Shown here: positions 26,570-35,549 of the stretch, one piece after another | Position numbering within the stretch: position 1 is the first letter of the stretch | Layout of the letters: every line of letters begins with the position of its first letter | DNA from: Pseudomonas sp. Seg1 | GTDB taxonomy: Bacteria; Pseudomonadota; Gammaproteobacteria; Pseudomonadales; Pseudomonadaceae | Assembly: GCF_018326005.1 (NCBI RefSeq) | Contig: NZ_AP021903.1 | Coordinates: forward strand, 6,011,501-6,075,500 | Length of the DNA stretch: 64,000 bases | Direction: 5' to 3' | Made by a program: the position numbers and the translations under genes | The notes under the pieces: generated by a model | Seen by the model: the letters and a program-made list of their open reading frames with translations, nothing else | The model's database searches: none | What the model was told of the DNA's origin: nothing

Positions 26570-26986
26570 ATGAACATCTGCGGCATCGAAATCAAAGGCA
26601 GCGAAGCGATCATCGCCGTGGCCGCTCTCGACGGTTCGACCCTGAGTCACGTCGCCCTCAGCACCAAGAAAATCGCCCTCGACGATGACGACGAGGCGGC
26701 CAACGTCAAACGCTTCGCAGCGCAGGTTGCTTCGTTTGTGCGCGAGCATTCGATTGATCGGATTGCGATCAAGAAGCGCAGCAAGAAGGGTGAATTTGCC
26801 GGTGGGCCGACGACGTTCAAGATTGAGGGGGTGTTTCAGTTGCTGGATGGGTGTGAGGTGACGTTGTTGTCGCCGCAGACGATCAATGCGCAGGCCAAGA
26901 AGCACAATTTCGAGCTGCCGGGGACGCTGAACAAGTATCAGCATGAGGCGTACAAGGCGGCGTGTTCGGCGTTGGTGAAGAAGTAA
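26570..26986 (+). CDS. DUF3010 family protein
   Basis: 138 aa cytoplasmic protein. It opens MNICGIEIKGSEAIIAVA with a pattern that recalls RNase-H/actin-like folds and contains SIDRIAIKKRSKKGEFAGG. ATG 26570 follows GAAGGAATTCCCC. Function unknown; found in many pseudomonads and enterics. It stands behind the TA pair by 29 bp, but its GC-rich composition suggests it is not part of it. Confidence 0.8.
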   Translation: MNICGIEIKGSEAIIAVAALDGSTLSHVALSTKKIALDDDDEAANVKRFAAQVASFVREHSIDRIAIKKRSKKGEFAGGPTTFKIEGVFQLLDGCEVTLLSPQTINAQAKKHNFELPGTLNKYQHEAYKAACSALVKK

Positions 26987-27010
26987 CCCGATTCCCGACA
27001 TCACACGGAA

Positions 27011-27106
27011 CCTGTGGGAGCGGGCTTGCCCGCGATGGCGGTGTGTCAGGCAATGACAATGTTGGATGTGCTGGCCTTATCGCGGGCAAGCCCGCTCCCA
27101 CAGGGT
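27011..27106. repeat. REPIN, family B
   Basis: Inverted pair of GGGAGCGGGCTTGCCCGCGA between the convergent DUF3010 gene and cdhR. Confidence 0.88.
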
Positions 27107-27128
27107 TCTATAGCGTTACTGAAGCCGT

Positions 27129-28073
27129 TCAGGCTTGGGCGGTGCGGCGGTCTTCACGGGGGCAGCGCGCAAAGCGGGCGCGATAGCTACGGGTGAAGTA
27201 CGACGGCGATTCAAACCCGCAGGCGATGCTGACTTCCAGCACGCTCATGTCAGTCTGACGCAGCAGCTGCCGGGCCTTTTCCAGTCTCAGACGCAGATAG
27301 AAATTACTCGGTGTGTCGTTCAAATGCAGCCGAAACAAACGCTCAAGCTGCCGCCGCGTCACCTTGATCGATTCCGCCAGTTGCAGCGTGGTCAACGGCG
27401 GCTCGCTGTGTTGCTCCATCTCGCCAATCACCTGCACCAGTTTCTTGTTATTGATGCCGTAGCGCGTGGCGACTTCCATGCGCTGGTGGTCCTTGCGCGG
27501 GCGGATCCGTCCCAATACGAACTGCTCGCTGACCTGAATCGCCAGTTGCGGGCCGTGGGCCTGGGCGATCAGGTCGAGCATCAAATCGATGGAGGCGGTA
27601 CCGCCGGCCGAGGTGATGCGCCGGCGGTCAATCTCGAACAGTTCCTGGGTCACACTGAGCTGTGGATAAGATTCCTTGAAGGCATCGATGGCTTCCCAGT
27701 GCAGGGTCAGGCGATGGCCATCGAGCAAACCGGCCTCGGCGAGCACGAAACTACCGGTATCGATGGCGCCGAGGGTGACGCCTTCGTTATCCAGCCGCCG
27801 CAGCCAATGTTCCAGCGTCGGCGTGGCGCACTTCAGCGGTTCGAACCCGGCCACCACCAACAGCGTCGCACCTTTCTTCAAAGGTTCCAGCGCCGCATCG
27901 GCGTTGACCGACATGCCATTGCTCGCCAGCACCGCCCCGCCATCGGCACTGAGCACATGCCAGCGGTACAACTCGCCACGAAAACGGTTGGCCACGCGCA
28001 GCGGTTCAATCGCAGAGATAAAGCCAATGGCGGAGAACCCCGGCATCAGCAAGAAGTAGAAGTCCTGGGACAT
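27129..28073 (-). CDS. cdhR: AraC/GlxA-family activator of carnitine catabolism
   Basis: 314 aa. An N-terminal amidase-like (DJ-1/PfpI, GATase1) domain (about 1-180, with DTGSFVLAEAGLLDG) is followed by a C-terminal AraC helix-turn-helix pair (about 215-310; VTRRQLERLFRLHL and VLEVSIACGFESPSYFTRSYRARF). It is homologous to GbdR. ATG 28073 gives MSQDFYFLLMPGFSAIGF, matching CdhR; no strong ribosome site is visible, and an in-frame ATG at 28130 is possible. It is divergent from the carnitine operon it should activate. Confidence 0.9.
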   Translation of the reverse strand: MSQDFYFLLMPGFSAIGFISAIEPLRVANRFRGELYRWHVLSADGGAVLASNGMSVNADAALEPLKKGATLLVVAGFEPLKCATPTLEHWLRRLDNEGVTLGAIDTGSFVLAEAGLLDGHRLTLHWEAIDAFKESYPQLSVTQELFEIDRRRITSAGGTASIDLMLDLIAQAHGPQLAIQVSEQFVLGRIRPRKDHQRMEVATRYGINNKKLVQVIGEMEQHSEPPLTTLQLAESIKVTRRQLERLFRLHLNDTPSNFYLRLRLEKARQLLRQTDMSVLEVSIACGFESPSYFTRSYRARFARCPREDRRTAQA

Positions 28074-28142
28074 GGGCGCACTCGGTTGGCGGGTAGCGTG
28101 GAATGTTGATACGCCAGTTGTCTTCGGCATTCAAGAGCACAG

Positions 28143-28168
28143 GTCGCTACAGTGCAAATGCCAGTCGC
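28143..28168 (+). promoter_or_regulatory. 21-bp-spaced direct repeat upstream of caiX
   Basis: AGGTCGCTACAGTGC and CAGTCGCCGCAGTGC repeat with GTCG cores exactly 21 bp apart, about 100 bp before caiX and in the divergent cdhR-caiX gap. Likely the binding site of CdhR or the related GbdR. Confidence 0.5.
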
Positions 28169-28265
28169 CGCAGTGCGCTTTCAAAGGCACACAGCTGCGT
28201 AACTTTGCATCACCGGCGCATCAGACGCCGGGAACCACAATAAACGACCTGCCGAGGAACCCGAC

Positions 28266-29210
28266 ATGAAACGACTGATCAGCAGCTGTGTTCTTGCACT
28301 CAGCGGTACCGCTTTCTTGAGCGCCAGCGTCATGGCGGCCGAACCCGCGTCTTGCCAGAACGTACGCATGGGCGTGGTCAACTGGACCGACGTGATCGCC
28401 ACCAGTGCCATGACCCAGGTCCTGCTCGACGGCCTCGGCTACAACACCAAACAAACCAGCGCGTCCCAGCAAATCATCTTCGCCGGTATCCGTGACCAGC
28501 GGCTGGACCTGTTCCTCGGCTACTGGAACCCGCTGATGACCCAGACCATCACCCCGTTCGTCGACGCCAATCAGGTCAAAGTCCTCGAAGCACCGAGCCT
28601 GAAAGACGCCCGCGCCACCCTCGCCGTGCCGACCTATCTGGCCGACAAGGGCCTGAAAACCTTCGCCGACATCGCCAAATTCGAGAAAGAACTGGGCGGC
28701 AAGATCTACGGTATCGAGCCGGGCTCGGGCGCCAACACGCAGATCAAGGCGATGATCAGCAAGAACCAGTTCGGCCTCGGCAAATTCCAGCTGGTTGAAT
28801 CCAGCGAAGCCGGGATGCTCGCCGCCGTTGATCGCGCCGTGCGCCGCAAGGAGGCCGTGGTGTTCTTCGGCTGGGCGCCGCACCCGATGAACGTCAACGT
28901 AAAAATGACCTACCTCACCGGCAGCGATGACGCCCTTGGCCCGAACGAAGGCATGGCCACGGTGTGGACGGTCACTGCGCCGAAATACGCCGAACAGTGC
29001 CCGAACGTCGGCCGCCTGCTGAGCAACCTGACGTTCACCGCCGAAGACGAGAGCCGGATGATGCAGCCGCTGCTTGATCACAAGGACGCCTTTGAGTCGG
29101 CCAAGCAATGGCTCAAGGATCACCCGGAAGACAAGCAGCGCTGGCTTGACGGTGTAACCACATTCGACGGCAAACCGGCCGCTGAAAATCTCCAGCTGAC
29201 CAGCAAATAA
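28266..29210 (+). CDS. caiX: Carnitine-binding periplasmic protein
   Basis: 314 aa solute-binding protein of the OpuAC/ProX type. The signal peptide is MKRLISSCVLALSGTAFLSASVMAAE (cleavage after A24 or A25). Mature features shared with CbcX are the WTD and GYWNP ligand-cage tryptophans and WAPHPMN near the C-terminal lobe. In P. aeruginosa CaiX delivers carnitine to the CbcWV core transporter; that core is encoded here at 38.5-40.6 kb. It heads the carnitine operon. Confidence 0.93.
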   Translation: MKRLISSCVLALSGTAFLSASVMAAEPASCQNVRMGVVNWTDVIATSAMTQVLLDGLGYNTKQTSASQQIIFAGIRDQRLDLFLGYWNPLMTQTITPFVDANQVKVLEAPSLKDARATLAVPTYLADKGLKTFADIAKFEKELGGKIYGIEPGSGANTQIKAMISKNQFGLGKFQLVESSEAGMLAAVDRAVRRKEAVVFFGWAPHPMNVNVKMTYLTGSDDALGPNEGMATVWTVTAPKYAEQCPNVGRLLSNLTFTAEDESRMMQPLLDHKDAFESAKQWLKDHPEDKQRWLDGVTTFDGKPAAENLQLTSK

Positions 29211-29226
29211 TCCCCCGATTGGAAAG

Positions 29227-29259
29227 CCCCTCACCCTGACCCTCTCCCTGAGGAGAGGG
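29227..29259. repeat. CCCTCACCC-type hairpin, family F (short)
   Basis: CCCTCTCCCTGAGGAGAGGG forms a stem between caiX and cdhC. A longer element of this kind is at 31378-31536. Such a hairpin after a binding-protein gene may protect or limit downstream transcript. Confidence 0.55.
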
Positions 29260-29329
29260 AACCGGACGAAGCTTCGCAACCCCGAAATGGGCTGCGGACA
29301 GACCCATCACGCCTGAAGGAAACCGCACC

Positions 29330-30217
29330 ATGAACCACGACGTCATCATCACCTGCGCACTCACCGGTGCTGGCGACACGACCGCCAAGAGCCCCCACGT
29401 GCCGGTAACCCCGAAACAAATCGCGGCGGCGGCGGTGGAAGCGGCCAAGGCTGGCGCCACCGTTGTGCATTGCCATGTGCGCGATCCGCAGACCGGCAAG
29501 TTCAGCCGTGACGTGGCGCTGTACCGCGAAGTGATGGAGCGCATCCGCGAGGCCGACGTCGACATCATCGTCAACCTCACCGCCGGCATGGGTGGCGACC
29601 TGGAGATCGGTGCCGGCGAGAACCCGATGGAGTTCGGCCCGAACACCGACTTGGTCGGCCCGCTGACCCGCCTGGCCCATGTTGAACAACTGCTGCCGGA
29701 AATCTGCACTCTCGATTGCGGCACGCTGAATTTCGGCGATGGCGACACCATTTATGTCTCCACCCCGGCGCAATTGCGCGCCGGCGCCAAGCGCATCACC
29801 GAGCTGGGCGTGAAGGCCGAGCTGGAGATTTTCGACACCGGGCACCTGTGGTTCGCCAAGCAGATGATCAAGGAAGGCTTGCTCGACAACCCGCTGTTCC
29901 AGTTGTGCCTGGGCATCCCGTGGGGCGCGCCGGCCGACACCACCACCATGAAAGCCATGGTCGACAACCTGCCCGCCGATGCGGTGTGGGCCGGGTTCGG
30001 CATTGGCCGCATGCAGATGCCGATGGCCGCGCAAGCAGTCCTGCTCGGCGGCAACGTGCGGGTCGGGCTGGAAGACAACCTGTGGCTGGACAAGGGCGTG
30101 CTGGCAACCAACGGCCAACTGGTCGAACGCGCCACCGAGATCCTCAGCCGCTTGGGCGCCCGGGTACTGACCCCGGCGGAAGGTCGCAAGAAAATGGGCC
30201 TGACCCAGCGCGGTTAA
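29330..30217 (+). CDS. cdhC: 3-dehydrocarnitine cleavage enzyme (BKACE family)
   Basis: 295 aa beta-keto-acid cleavage enzyme. Zinc ligands are H47 and H49 in [14 protein letters not shown]. The product begins [17 protein letters not shown], as usual for the family. With acetyl-CoA it cleaves 3-dehydrocarnitine to acetoacetate and betainyl-CoA. The ATG is preceded by GAAGGAAACCGCACC. It lies between caiX and cdhA in the carnitine operon. Confidence 0.92.
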   Translation: MNHDVIITCALTGAGDTTAKSPHVPVTPKQIAAAAVEAAKAGATVVHCHVRDPQTGKFSRDVALYREVMERIREADVDIIVNLTAGMGGDLEIGAGENPMEFGPNTDLVGPLTRLAHVEQLLPEICTLDCGTLNFGDGDTIYVSTPAQLRAGAKRITELGVKAELEIFDTGHLWFAKQMIKEGLLDNPLFQLCLGIPWGAPADTTTMKAMVDNLPADAVWAGFGIGRMQMPMAAQAVLLGGNVRVGLEDNLWLDKGVLATNGQLVERATEILSRLGARVLTPAEGRKKMGLTQRG

Positions 30218-30247
30218 CCCTACATCTATTCCCTTTGGGAACCGGAA

Positions 30248-30345
30248 TTGTGGCGAGGGGATTTATCCCCGTTCGGCTGCGCAGCAGTCGCAAAATTCTT
30301 GGGGCCGCTGCGCGACCCAACGGGGATAAATCCCCTCGCCACAAG
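30248..30345. repeat. REPIN, family D (GTGGCGAGGGGATTTATCCC)
   Basis: Inverted pair of GTGGCGAGGGGATTTATCCC between cdhC and cdhA, inside the carnitine operon. Confidence 0.88.
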
Positions 30346-30389
30346 AACCGGTTTCACACGGGATCACCGAATATTTTCAGGAATTCGCC

Positions 30390-31355
30390 ATGAGCTTTAT
30401 CACCAACATCAAAACATTCGCCGCCCTCGGCAGCGGTGTCATCGGCAGCGGCTGGGTGGCCCGTGCCCTCGCCCATGGCCTCGACGTGGTGGCCTGGGAC
30501 CCGGCGCCCGGCGCTGAAGCGGCACTGCGCAAACGCGTAGCCAATGCCTGGGGTGCGCTGGAGAAAAACGGTCTGGCGCCCGGCGCCTCGCAGGATCGTC
30601 TGCGTTTTGTCGCGACCATCGAAGAGTGCGTCTGTGATGCCGATTTCATTCAGGAAAGCGCCCCGGAACGACTGGAGCTGAAACTCGATCTGCACAGCAA
30701 AATCAGCGCGGCGGCCAAGGCCGATGCGCTGATTGGTTCGAGCACTTCGGGTCTGCTGCCGAGCGAGTTCTACGAGAGTTCGACGCATCCAGAGCGCTGC
30801 GTGGTCGGTCACCCGTTCAACCCGGTTTATCTGCTGCCATTGGTCGAAGTCGTGGGTGGCAAGAACACCGCGCCGGAAGCTATTCAGGCAGCGATGAAAG
30901 TCTACGAATCCCTCGGCATGCGCCCGTTGCACGTACGCAAGGAAGTGCCCGGTTTCATCGCCGACCGTTTGCTCGAAGCGCTGTGGCGTGAGGCGCTGCA
31001 TCTGGTCAACGACGGCGTGGCGACTACCGGTGAAATCGACGATGCGATCCGCTTTGGCGCCGGTTTGCGCTGGTCGTTCATGGGCACGTTTCTGACTTAC
31101 ACGCTGGCCGGTGGTGATGCCGGTATGCGCCACTTCATGTCGCAATTCGGTCCGGCCTTGCAGTTGCCGTGGACGTATCTGCCGGCGCCCGAGCTGACGG
31201 ACAAGTTGATCGATGATGTGGTGGATGGCACCAGTGAGCAGCTTGGCCGCCACAGCATTTCGGCGCTGGAGCGCTATCGTGATGATTGTTTGCTGGCGGT
31301 GCTTGAGGCGGTGAAGATCACCAAGGAAAAGCATGGCATGAGTTTCAGCGAGTAA
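30390..31355 (+). CDS. cdhA: L-carnitine 3-dehydrogenase
   Basis: 321 aa NAD-dependent enzyme of the 3-hydroxyacyl-CoA-dehydrogenase family. The Rossmann motif is GSGVIGSGW (about 15-23), and the [17 protein letters not shown] block carries the catalytic histidine (about 139). It oxidises L-carnitine to 3-dehydrocarnitine, the first catabolic step, ahead of CdhC. Starts with [16 protein letters not shown] after AGGAATTCGCC. Confidence 0.93.
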   Translation: MSFITNIKTFAALGSGVIGSGWVARALAHGLDVVAWDPAPGAEAALRKRVANAWGALEKNGLAPGASQDRLRFVATIEECVCDADFIQESAPERLELKLDLHSKISAAAKADALIGSSTSGLLPSEFYESSTHPERCVVGHPFNPVYLLPLVEVVGGKNTAPEAIQAAMKVYESLGMRPLHVRKEVPGFIADRLLEALWREALHLVNDGVATTGEIDDAIRFGAGLRWSFMGTFLTYTLAGGDAGMRHFMSQFGPALQLPWTYLPAPELTDKLIDDVVDGTSEQLGRHSISALERYRDDCLLAVLEAVKITKEKHGMSFSE

Positions 31356-31377
31356 TGCGTTCGCTTCAAACCGTTGC

Positions 31378-31536
31378 CCTCACCCTAGCCCTCTCCCAGG
31401 GGTAGAGGGGACTGACCGCGTTGTTCATGCGAGCTACGCCGACCTGCACCACCGAGCCGAACTCCAATATTGAAAGGCCCCCGATCGGCTCCCTTTCCCC
31501 CTCTCCCCCCTGGGGGAGAGGGCTGGGGTGAGGGGG
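31378..31536. repeat. Inverted repeat, family F (CCCTCACCCTAGCCCTCTCC)
   Basis: The left arm CCCTCACCCTAGCCCTCTCC and right arm GGAGAGGGCTGGGGTGAGGG are nearly perfect inverses around a 100-bp spacer that contains further CCCTCTCCC runs. It lies between cdhA and cdhB within the carnitine operon. Confidence 0.75.
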
Positions 31537-31579
31537 TAGCTTTTGATCTTGAAGACCACCTGACTGCCGGAACCCAATC

Positions 31580-32056
31580 ATGCCCACCCTCACCACCTAC
31601 CAAACCCGCATCATCCCCGAATGGGTCGACTACAACGGCCACCTGCGCGATGCCTTCTACCTGCTGATCTTCAGCTACGCCACCGACGCTCTGATGGATC
31701 GCCTCGGCATGGACAGCAACAACCGCGAAGCCAGCGGCAATTCGCTGTTCACCCTTGAACTGCACCTCAACTACCTGCACGAAGTGAAGCTCGATACCGA
31801 CGTCGAAGTGCGCACGCAAATCATCGGCCACGACAGCAAACGCCTGCACCTCTATCACAGCCTGCACAAGGCTGGAGAGGATCAGGAACTGGCGGGCAAC
31901 GAACAGATGCTGTTGCACGTTGACCTCTCAGGCCCACGCTCGACGCCTTTCAGCACGGACACCTTGAGCCATCTGCAAAGCATCGTCGCCGAGCAGCAAG
32001 ACCTGCCCTCTCCCACCTACATCGGCCGCGTCATTGCCCTGCCACCCGCCCGGTAA
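31580..32056 (+). CDS. cdhB: Betainyl-CoA thioesterase
   Basis: 158 aa hot-dog thioesterase. EWVDYNGHLRDAFYLLIF (about 14-31) holds the family's catalytic aspartate and helix. It frees glycine betaine from betainyl-CoA, so carnitine enters the betaine pathway. MPTLTTYQTRIIPEW is the expected start. Downstream of cdhA, 24 bp before the gamma-butyrobetaine hydroxylase gene. Confidence 0.9.
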   Translation: MPTLTTYQTRIIPEWVDYNGHLRDAFYLLIFSYATDALMDRLGMDSNNREASGNSLFTLELHLNYLHEVKLDTDVEVRTQIIGHDSKRLHLYHSLHKAGEDQELAGNEQMLLHVDLSGPRSTPFSTDTLSHLQSIVAEQQDLPSPTYIGRVIALPPAR

Positions 32057-32080
32057 ATTCATCGATCACAAGGAGCCGCC

Positions 32081-33244
32081 ATGCACACCGCTGCCGCTGT
32101 TGCCGATTTCCGTACTTATCCGTTGATCAGCGCGCTGAGCGGCGTGCAGAGTCTGGCGGATCGCGTTGCCATCGAGTGGGCTGACGGGCGCATCAGCCCG
32201 TTTCACCACGTCTGGCTGCGGGACAACTGTCCGTGTCAGCACTGCGTTTATAGTGTCACTCGCGAACAGGTCTTCGAAATTGTCGATGCTGTTGAAGACC
32301 TCAAGCCTGTCGCTGCACACATCGACACCGACGGCTGCCTGCGCATCGACTGGCAGGATGGCCACCTCAGTCGTTTCGATCCGGGCTGGTTGCGTGCGCA
32401 TGCCTACGACGACGAATCACGCGCCGAACGTCTGGCCGCCAAGCCCAAGGCGTACCTGTGGCACAACGATCTGCAGTTGCCGGTATTCGAATATTCGGCG
32501 CTGATGAACGACAACGGCGCGTTGCTGCAATGGCTGATCGCTGTCCGCGACATCGGTCTGACCCAGGTGCGCGGCGTACCGACCGAACCGGGTTCGCTGA
32601 AGCAGATCGCGCAGCGCATTTCCTTCATTCGCGAAAGCAATTTCGGCGCGCTGTTCAACGTGCAATCCAAAGCCGACGCCGACAGTAACGCCTACACCGC
32701 TTTCAATCTGCCGCTGCACACGGATCTGCCCACCCGCGAGCTGCAACCGGGGCTGCAATTTCTGCATTGTCTGGTGAATGACGCCGAGGGTGGCGAGAGC
32801 ATTTTTGTCGATGGCTTTGCGATTGCCGATGCATTGCGCAGCGAAGACCCGGCGTCGTTTCAGGCGCTATGCGAAATCCCCGTGGAGTTTCGCAACAAGG
32901 ATCGCCACAGCGACTATCGGTGTCTCGCGCCGATCATCGCTTTGGATGCGCTGGGCCGGGTTGCGGAAATTCGCATGGCGAATTTTCTGCGCGGCGCGTT
33001 CGATACGTCGGTGGAGCAGATGCCGTTGCTCTATCGCGCCTATCGACGCTTGATCGCGATGACCCGCGAGCCACGGTTTCGGCTGATGCAGCGACTTAAT
33101 CCGGGGGAGCTGTGGTGCTTCGATAACCGCCGCACCTTGCATGCGCGCAATGCGTTTGATCCGGCGACCGGGGCGCGGCATTTCCAGGGGTGCTACATCG
33201 ATCGGGATGAGTTGTTGTCGCGGATTCTGGTGTTGCAACGCTAG
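32081..33244 (+). CDS. Gamma-butyrobetaine hydroxylase (2-oxoglutarate/Fe(II) dioxygenase)
   Basis: 387 aa, full length for the BBOX/TauD group. The N-terminal DUF971-like zinc domain has RDNCPCQHCVYSVTREQ (C50, C52, C55) and a histidine near 80. Iron ligands are H213-x-D215 (LHTDLP) and H354 (RTLHARNAFD). It hydroxylates gamma-butyrobetaine to L-carnitine, supplying the substrate of CdhA. ATG 32081 follows AAGGAGCCGCC. It is 24 bp after cdhB, so the operon runs from butyrobetaine to betaine. Confidence 0.91.
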   Translation: MHTAAAVADFRTYPLISALSGVQSLADRVAIEWADGRISPFHHVWLRDNCPCQHCVYSVTREQVFEIVDAVEDLKPVAAHIDTDGCLRIDWQDGHLSRFDPGWLRAHAYDDESRAERLAAKPKAYLWHNDLQLPVFEYSALMNDNGALLQWLIAVRDIGLTQVRGVPTEPGSLKQIAQRISFIRESNFGALFNVQSKADADSNAYTAFNLPLHTDLPTRELQPGLQFLHCLVNDAEGGESIFVDGFAIADALRSEDPASFQALCEIPVEFRNKDRHSDYRCLAPIIALDALGRVAEIRMANFLRGAFDTSVEQMPLLYRAYRRLIAMTREPRFRLMQRLNPGELWCFDNRRTLHARNAFDPATGARHFQGCYIDRDELLSRILVLQR

Positions 33245-33258
33245 ACCGCGTCATCGTT

Positions 33259-33350
33259 CATCGCGGGCAAGCCCGCTCCCACAGGGTTCGGCGTCGAAAA
33301 CAAATAATTGATCAGACCCAAAACCTGTGGGAGCTGGCTTGCCAGCGAAG
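33259..33350. repeat. Mixed REP pair (family B + family A)
   Basis: A family B REP (33259-33286) faces a family A REP (33324-33350). Hybrid pairs are less common than matched REPINs and suggest recombination or degeneration. Confidence 0.75.
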
Positions 33351-33387
33351 GCGTCAGCAGCAACACGCCATTCTCTGGCTCACAGCC

Positions 33388-33425
33388 AAAAAAAGCCCCG
33401 ATACAAGCCGTGACAGGATCGGGGC
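33388..33425 (-). terminator. Rho-independent terminator on the minus strand
   Basis: GCCCCGAT and ATCGGGGC pair perfectly and are followed on the minus strand by seven Ts. No minus-strand gene is obvious immediately upstream of it; gbdR ends about 590 bp away, with REPs and a plus-strand gene between. Confidence 0.75.
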
Positions 33426-33528
33426 AGAAGCTACTGTTGAGGAGCTGCCGTGCGAGGGTGACCAAACCTTCGTGTTGCAAGCTGAGTTCAGTGTGCCCAC
33501 TCCCCTCAACGACGAGTTAGCCGAAAAC
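33388..33528 (-). ncRNA. Candidate small RNA
   Basis: On the minus strand a sigma-70-like promoter (TTGTCG at 33562-33557, 16 bp, TATGAA at 33540-33535) lies about 140 nt before the perfect terminator at 33388-33425, with no gene in between. An orphan promoter and terminator spaced this way are typical of a small RNA. I do not recognise it. Alternatively the terminator belongs to gbdR read-through. Confidence 0.35.
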
Positions 33529-33636
33529 GACCTGTTCATAGCCGTCGCGGCCACTGCGACAAATCGCCCTTGCCGTCCCTTCCCATGCCTACCAGAATCG
33601 AGCCACGACCTCCGTTGCCGAAGAAGGATGCGCGTC

Positions 33637-33900
33637 ATGATGTATGCCGATTTGATCGATCAGGAAGACCTGTTGGGACAGCTCAAGGCATTGGGTTTTC
33701 AGGTACCGAGTGGCTCCACAGCGGAGCAGGCCTGCGAGTGTGCAGTGCGCGGTCTGGATAATGTGCGCGCATTTGAACTGCGCAAGATGGTCAAGGATAT
33801 GTACACCAGCGGCGCGAGTATTCAGCCAGCGGTGCGTCAGGCGATCGACAAACAGTTGTTGCCGGCATTGGCGCAATACCAACAGACCCACAGCGCCTGA
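33637..33900 (+). CDS. Conserved small hypothetical protein
   Basis: 87 aa: MMYADLIDQEDLLGQLKALGF leading into an all-helical remainder with CECAVRGLDNVRAFELRKMVKDMYTSG. There is no signal peptide or membrane span. AAGGA stands eight bases before ATG 33637; in-frame ATGs at 33628 and 33640 are alternatives. It stands between the carnitine operon and gbdR. I do not recognise a domain. Composition and the ribosome site support a real gene. Confidence 0.65.
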   Translation: MMYADLIDQEDLLGQLKALGFQVPSGSTAEQACECAVRGLDNVRAFELRKMVKDMYTSGASIQPAVRQAIDKQLLPALAQYQQTHSA

Positions 33901-33908
33901 CAGGCCGC

Positions 33909-33998
33909 CATCGCTGGCAAGCCAGCTCCCACATTGATCCGGGCAAACACAACATTTGTGTACTGCACAGATCCTGTGGGAGCTGGCTTGCCAGCGAT
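33909..33998. repeat. REPIN, family A
   Basis: Inverted pair of GGGAGCTGGCTTGCCAGCGA between the convergent small gene and gbdR. Confidence 0.9.
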
Positions 33999-34012
33999 AG
34001 GGGCGACTCGAT

Positions 34013-35116
34013 CTACAGCCTTACGCTGGCAAACGTCGACTCGTTACGCGCCTGACTCAACGCCGACATCGGCCCCGACAGCGGCGACATCACAATCGCC
34101 TGCGGCAGCGGCAGCATCGCCACTTGCTGGGTGGTGTTGGAACCTACGCGTTCGTCACGCGGCGGAATGCCGAAGTATTCGCGGTAGCACTTGGAGAAGT
34201 GCGGCGTCGAGACGAAACCACACACCGAAGCCACTTCGATGATCGACATCGGCGTCTGCTTGAGCAACTGCCGGGCGCGGATCAGGCGCAGCTTGAGGTA
34301 GTAGCGCGACGGCGAGCAGTGCAGGTATTTCTGGAACAGCCGCTCCAGCTGGCGACGCGATACGGCGACGTACACCGCCAGTTCGTCGAGGTCGATTGGC
34401 TCTTCGAGGTTGGCTTCCATCAGCGCGACGATTTCCTGCAACTTCGGCTGGTTGGTGCCGAGCATGTGCTTGAGCGGCACGCGCTGGTGATCCTGCTCGT
34501 TGCGGATACGTTCGTAGACAAACATTTCCGAGATCGCGGCGGACAGTTCACGGCCGTGATCGCGGCTGATCAGGTGCAGCATCATGTCCAGCGGCGCGGT
34601 GCCGCCAGAGCTGGTGAAACGGTTACGGTCGAGGGTGAACAGGCGCGTGCTCATCGCCACGCGCGGGAAAGCTTCCTGCATCGCCGCCAGACATTCCCAG
34701 TGCACGCTGCAATCGAAACCGTCGAGCAGGCCGGCGCAGGCCAAGGCCCAACTGCCGGTGCACACGGCGCCGAGGCGCTTGGACTGGCGCGCCTGGCTTT
34801 GCAGCCACGAGACGTGTTCACGGGTAACCGTGCGCTGAATGCCGATCCCGCCGCAAACAATCACGGTGTCCAAGGGCGGGGCTTTGTGCATGGAGGCATC
34901 GGGAGTGATTTGCAGACCGTCACTGGCCCACACCTGGCCGCCATCGACGGTGAGGGTGCTCCAGCGATACAGCTCACGACCGGACAATTGATTGGCCATG
35001 CGTAGCGGTTCTACCGCAGAGGCCAGGGAAATCAGCGTGAAATTGTCCAGCAGCAAAAAGCCGATGGATTGAGGCGCACGGTTCTGGGGTTGGGCCCCGG
35101 AGTTGAACGACGTCAT
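34013..35116 (-). CDS. gbdR: GbdR, AraC-family activator of glycine betaine catabolism
   Basis: 367 aa. A GATase1-like sensor domain (about 16-190; IGFLLLDNFTLISLASAVEPLRMANQ, VCTGSWALACAGLLDG) is followed by an AraC DNA-binding domain (about 225-325; VSRRQLERLFQKYLHCSP and IIEVASVCGFVSTPHFSKCYREYFG) and a short C-terminal tail. In P. aeruginosa it senses betaine and dimethylglycine and activates gbcA, gbcB, the dgc operon, sdaB, cbc and plcH. GAGGAG lies upstream of ATG 35116. Its upstream region has a BetI-like inverted repeat. Confidence 0.96.
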   Translation of the reverse strand: MTSFNSGAQPQNRAPQSIGFLLLDNFTLISLASAVEPLRMANQLSGRELYRWSTLTVDGGQVWASDGLQITPDASMHKAPPLDTVIVCGGIGIQRTVTREHVSWLQSQARQSKRLGAVCTGSWALACAGLLDGFDCSVHWECLAAMQEAFPRVAMSTRLFTLDRNRFTSSGGTAPLDMMLHLISRDHGRELSAAISEMFVYERIRNEQDHQRVPLKHMLGTNQPKLQEIVALMEANLEEPIDLDELAVYVAVSRRQLERLFQKYLHCSPSRYYLKLRLIRARQLLKQTPMSIIEVASVCGFVSTPHFSKCYREYFGIPPRDERVGSNTTQQVAMLPLPQAIVMSPLSGPMSALSQARNESTFASVRL

Positions 35117-35549
35117 CGCGGTATCTCCTCACACAAAGCGGGTGATGGCCTCAGGCGGAGGCTCTTGTTATTGCCGCGTGCTCATGCGGGAGACGGGCTT
35201 TGTTATGACAGAGCAATTGCCATGCCTAAAATTGAATGGCCGTTCAATAACTCCTGAAAACGACGTCGCGACGTGTCTATTCGAGACGTCCGACGAAAGG
35301 TATTTCGAAGTGCCATCAGCGTTGGTGAGAGCCCTGCTCCGTTGCCTGTGAGCAAATCGGTAGCACTTGTGGGAATGGGCTTGCGCGCGGTTGTTTCGGA
35401 GTGTCACCGCAGGCACGGGTGACGGACGGTAGCGTGTGCTGATTGCCTGTTACAGGTGGGAAAGACTCTTATCTGATTGCGACGCGCTAAAAGGTGGCGT
35501 GATTTGATTACCGTGTTCACTTGGTGAGCAGTTTTGACTGGTCCGGCCT
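35117..35549. other. Upstream region of gbdR
   Basis: About 430 bp with no convincing gene. An open frame of 48 codons from 35205 lacks a well-placed ribosome site and any recognisable domain. The only marked signal is the inverted repeat at 35231-35248. Confidence 0.5.
35231..35248. promoter_or_regulatory. BetI-like inverted repeat upstream of gbdR
   Basis: ATTGAA and TTCAAT flank TGGCCG. The half-site CGTTCAAT is identical to the right half of the perfect BetI operator at 43154-43173. Binding by BetI is inferred only. Confidence 0.3.

Noticed and set aside
33426..33638. Minus-strand ORF covering the candidate small RNA
   Set aside because: It reads straight through the intrinsic terminator and has no ribosome site or known domain.
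35205..35351. 48-codon frame upstream of gbdR
   Set aside because: The GGAG is too far from the ATG, and there is no domain or coding-like composition. Kept only as a note on the intergenic region.
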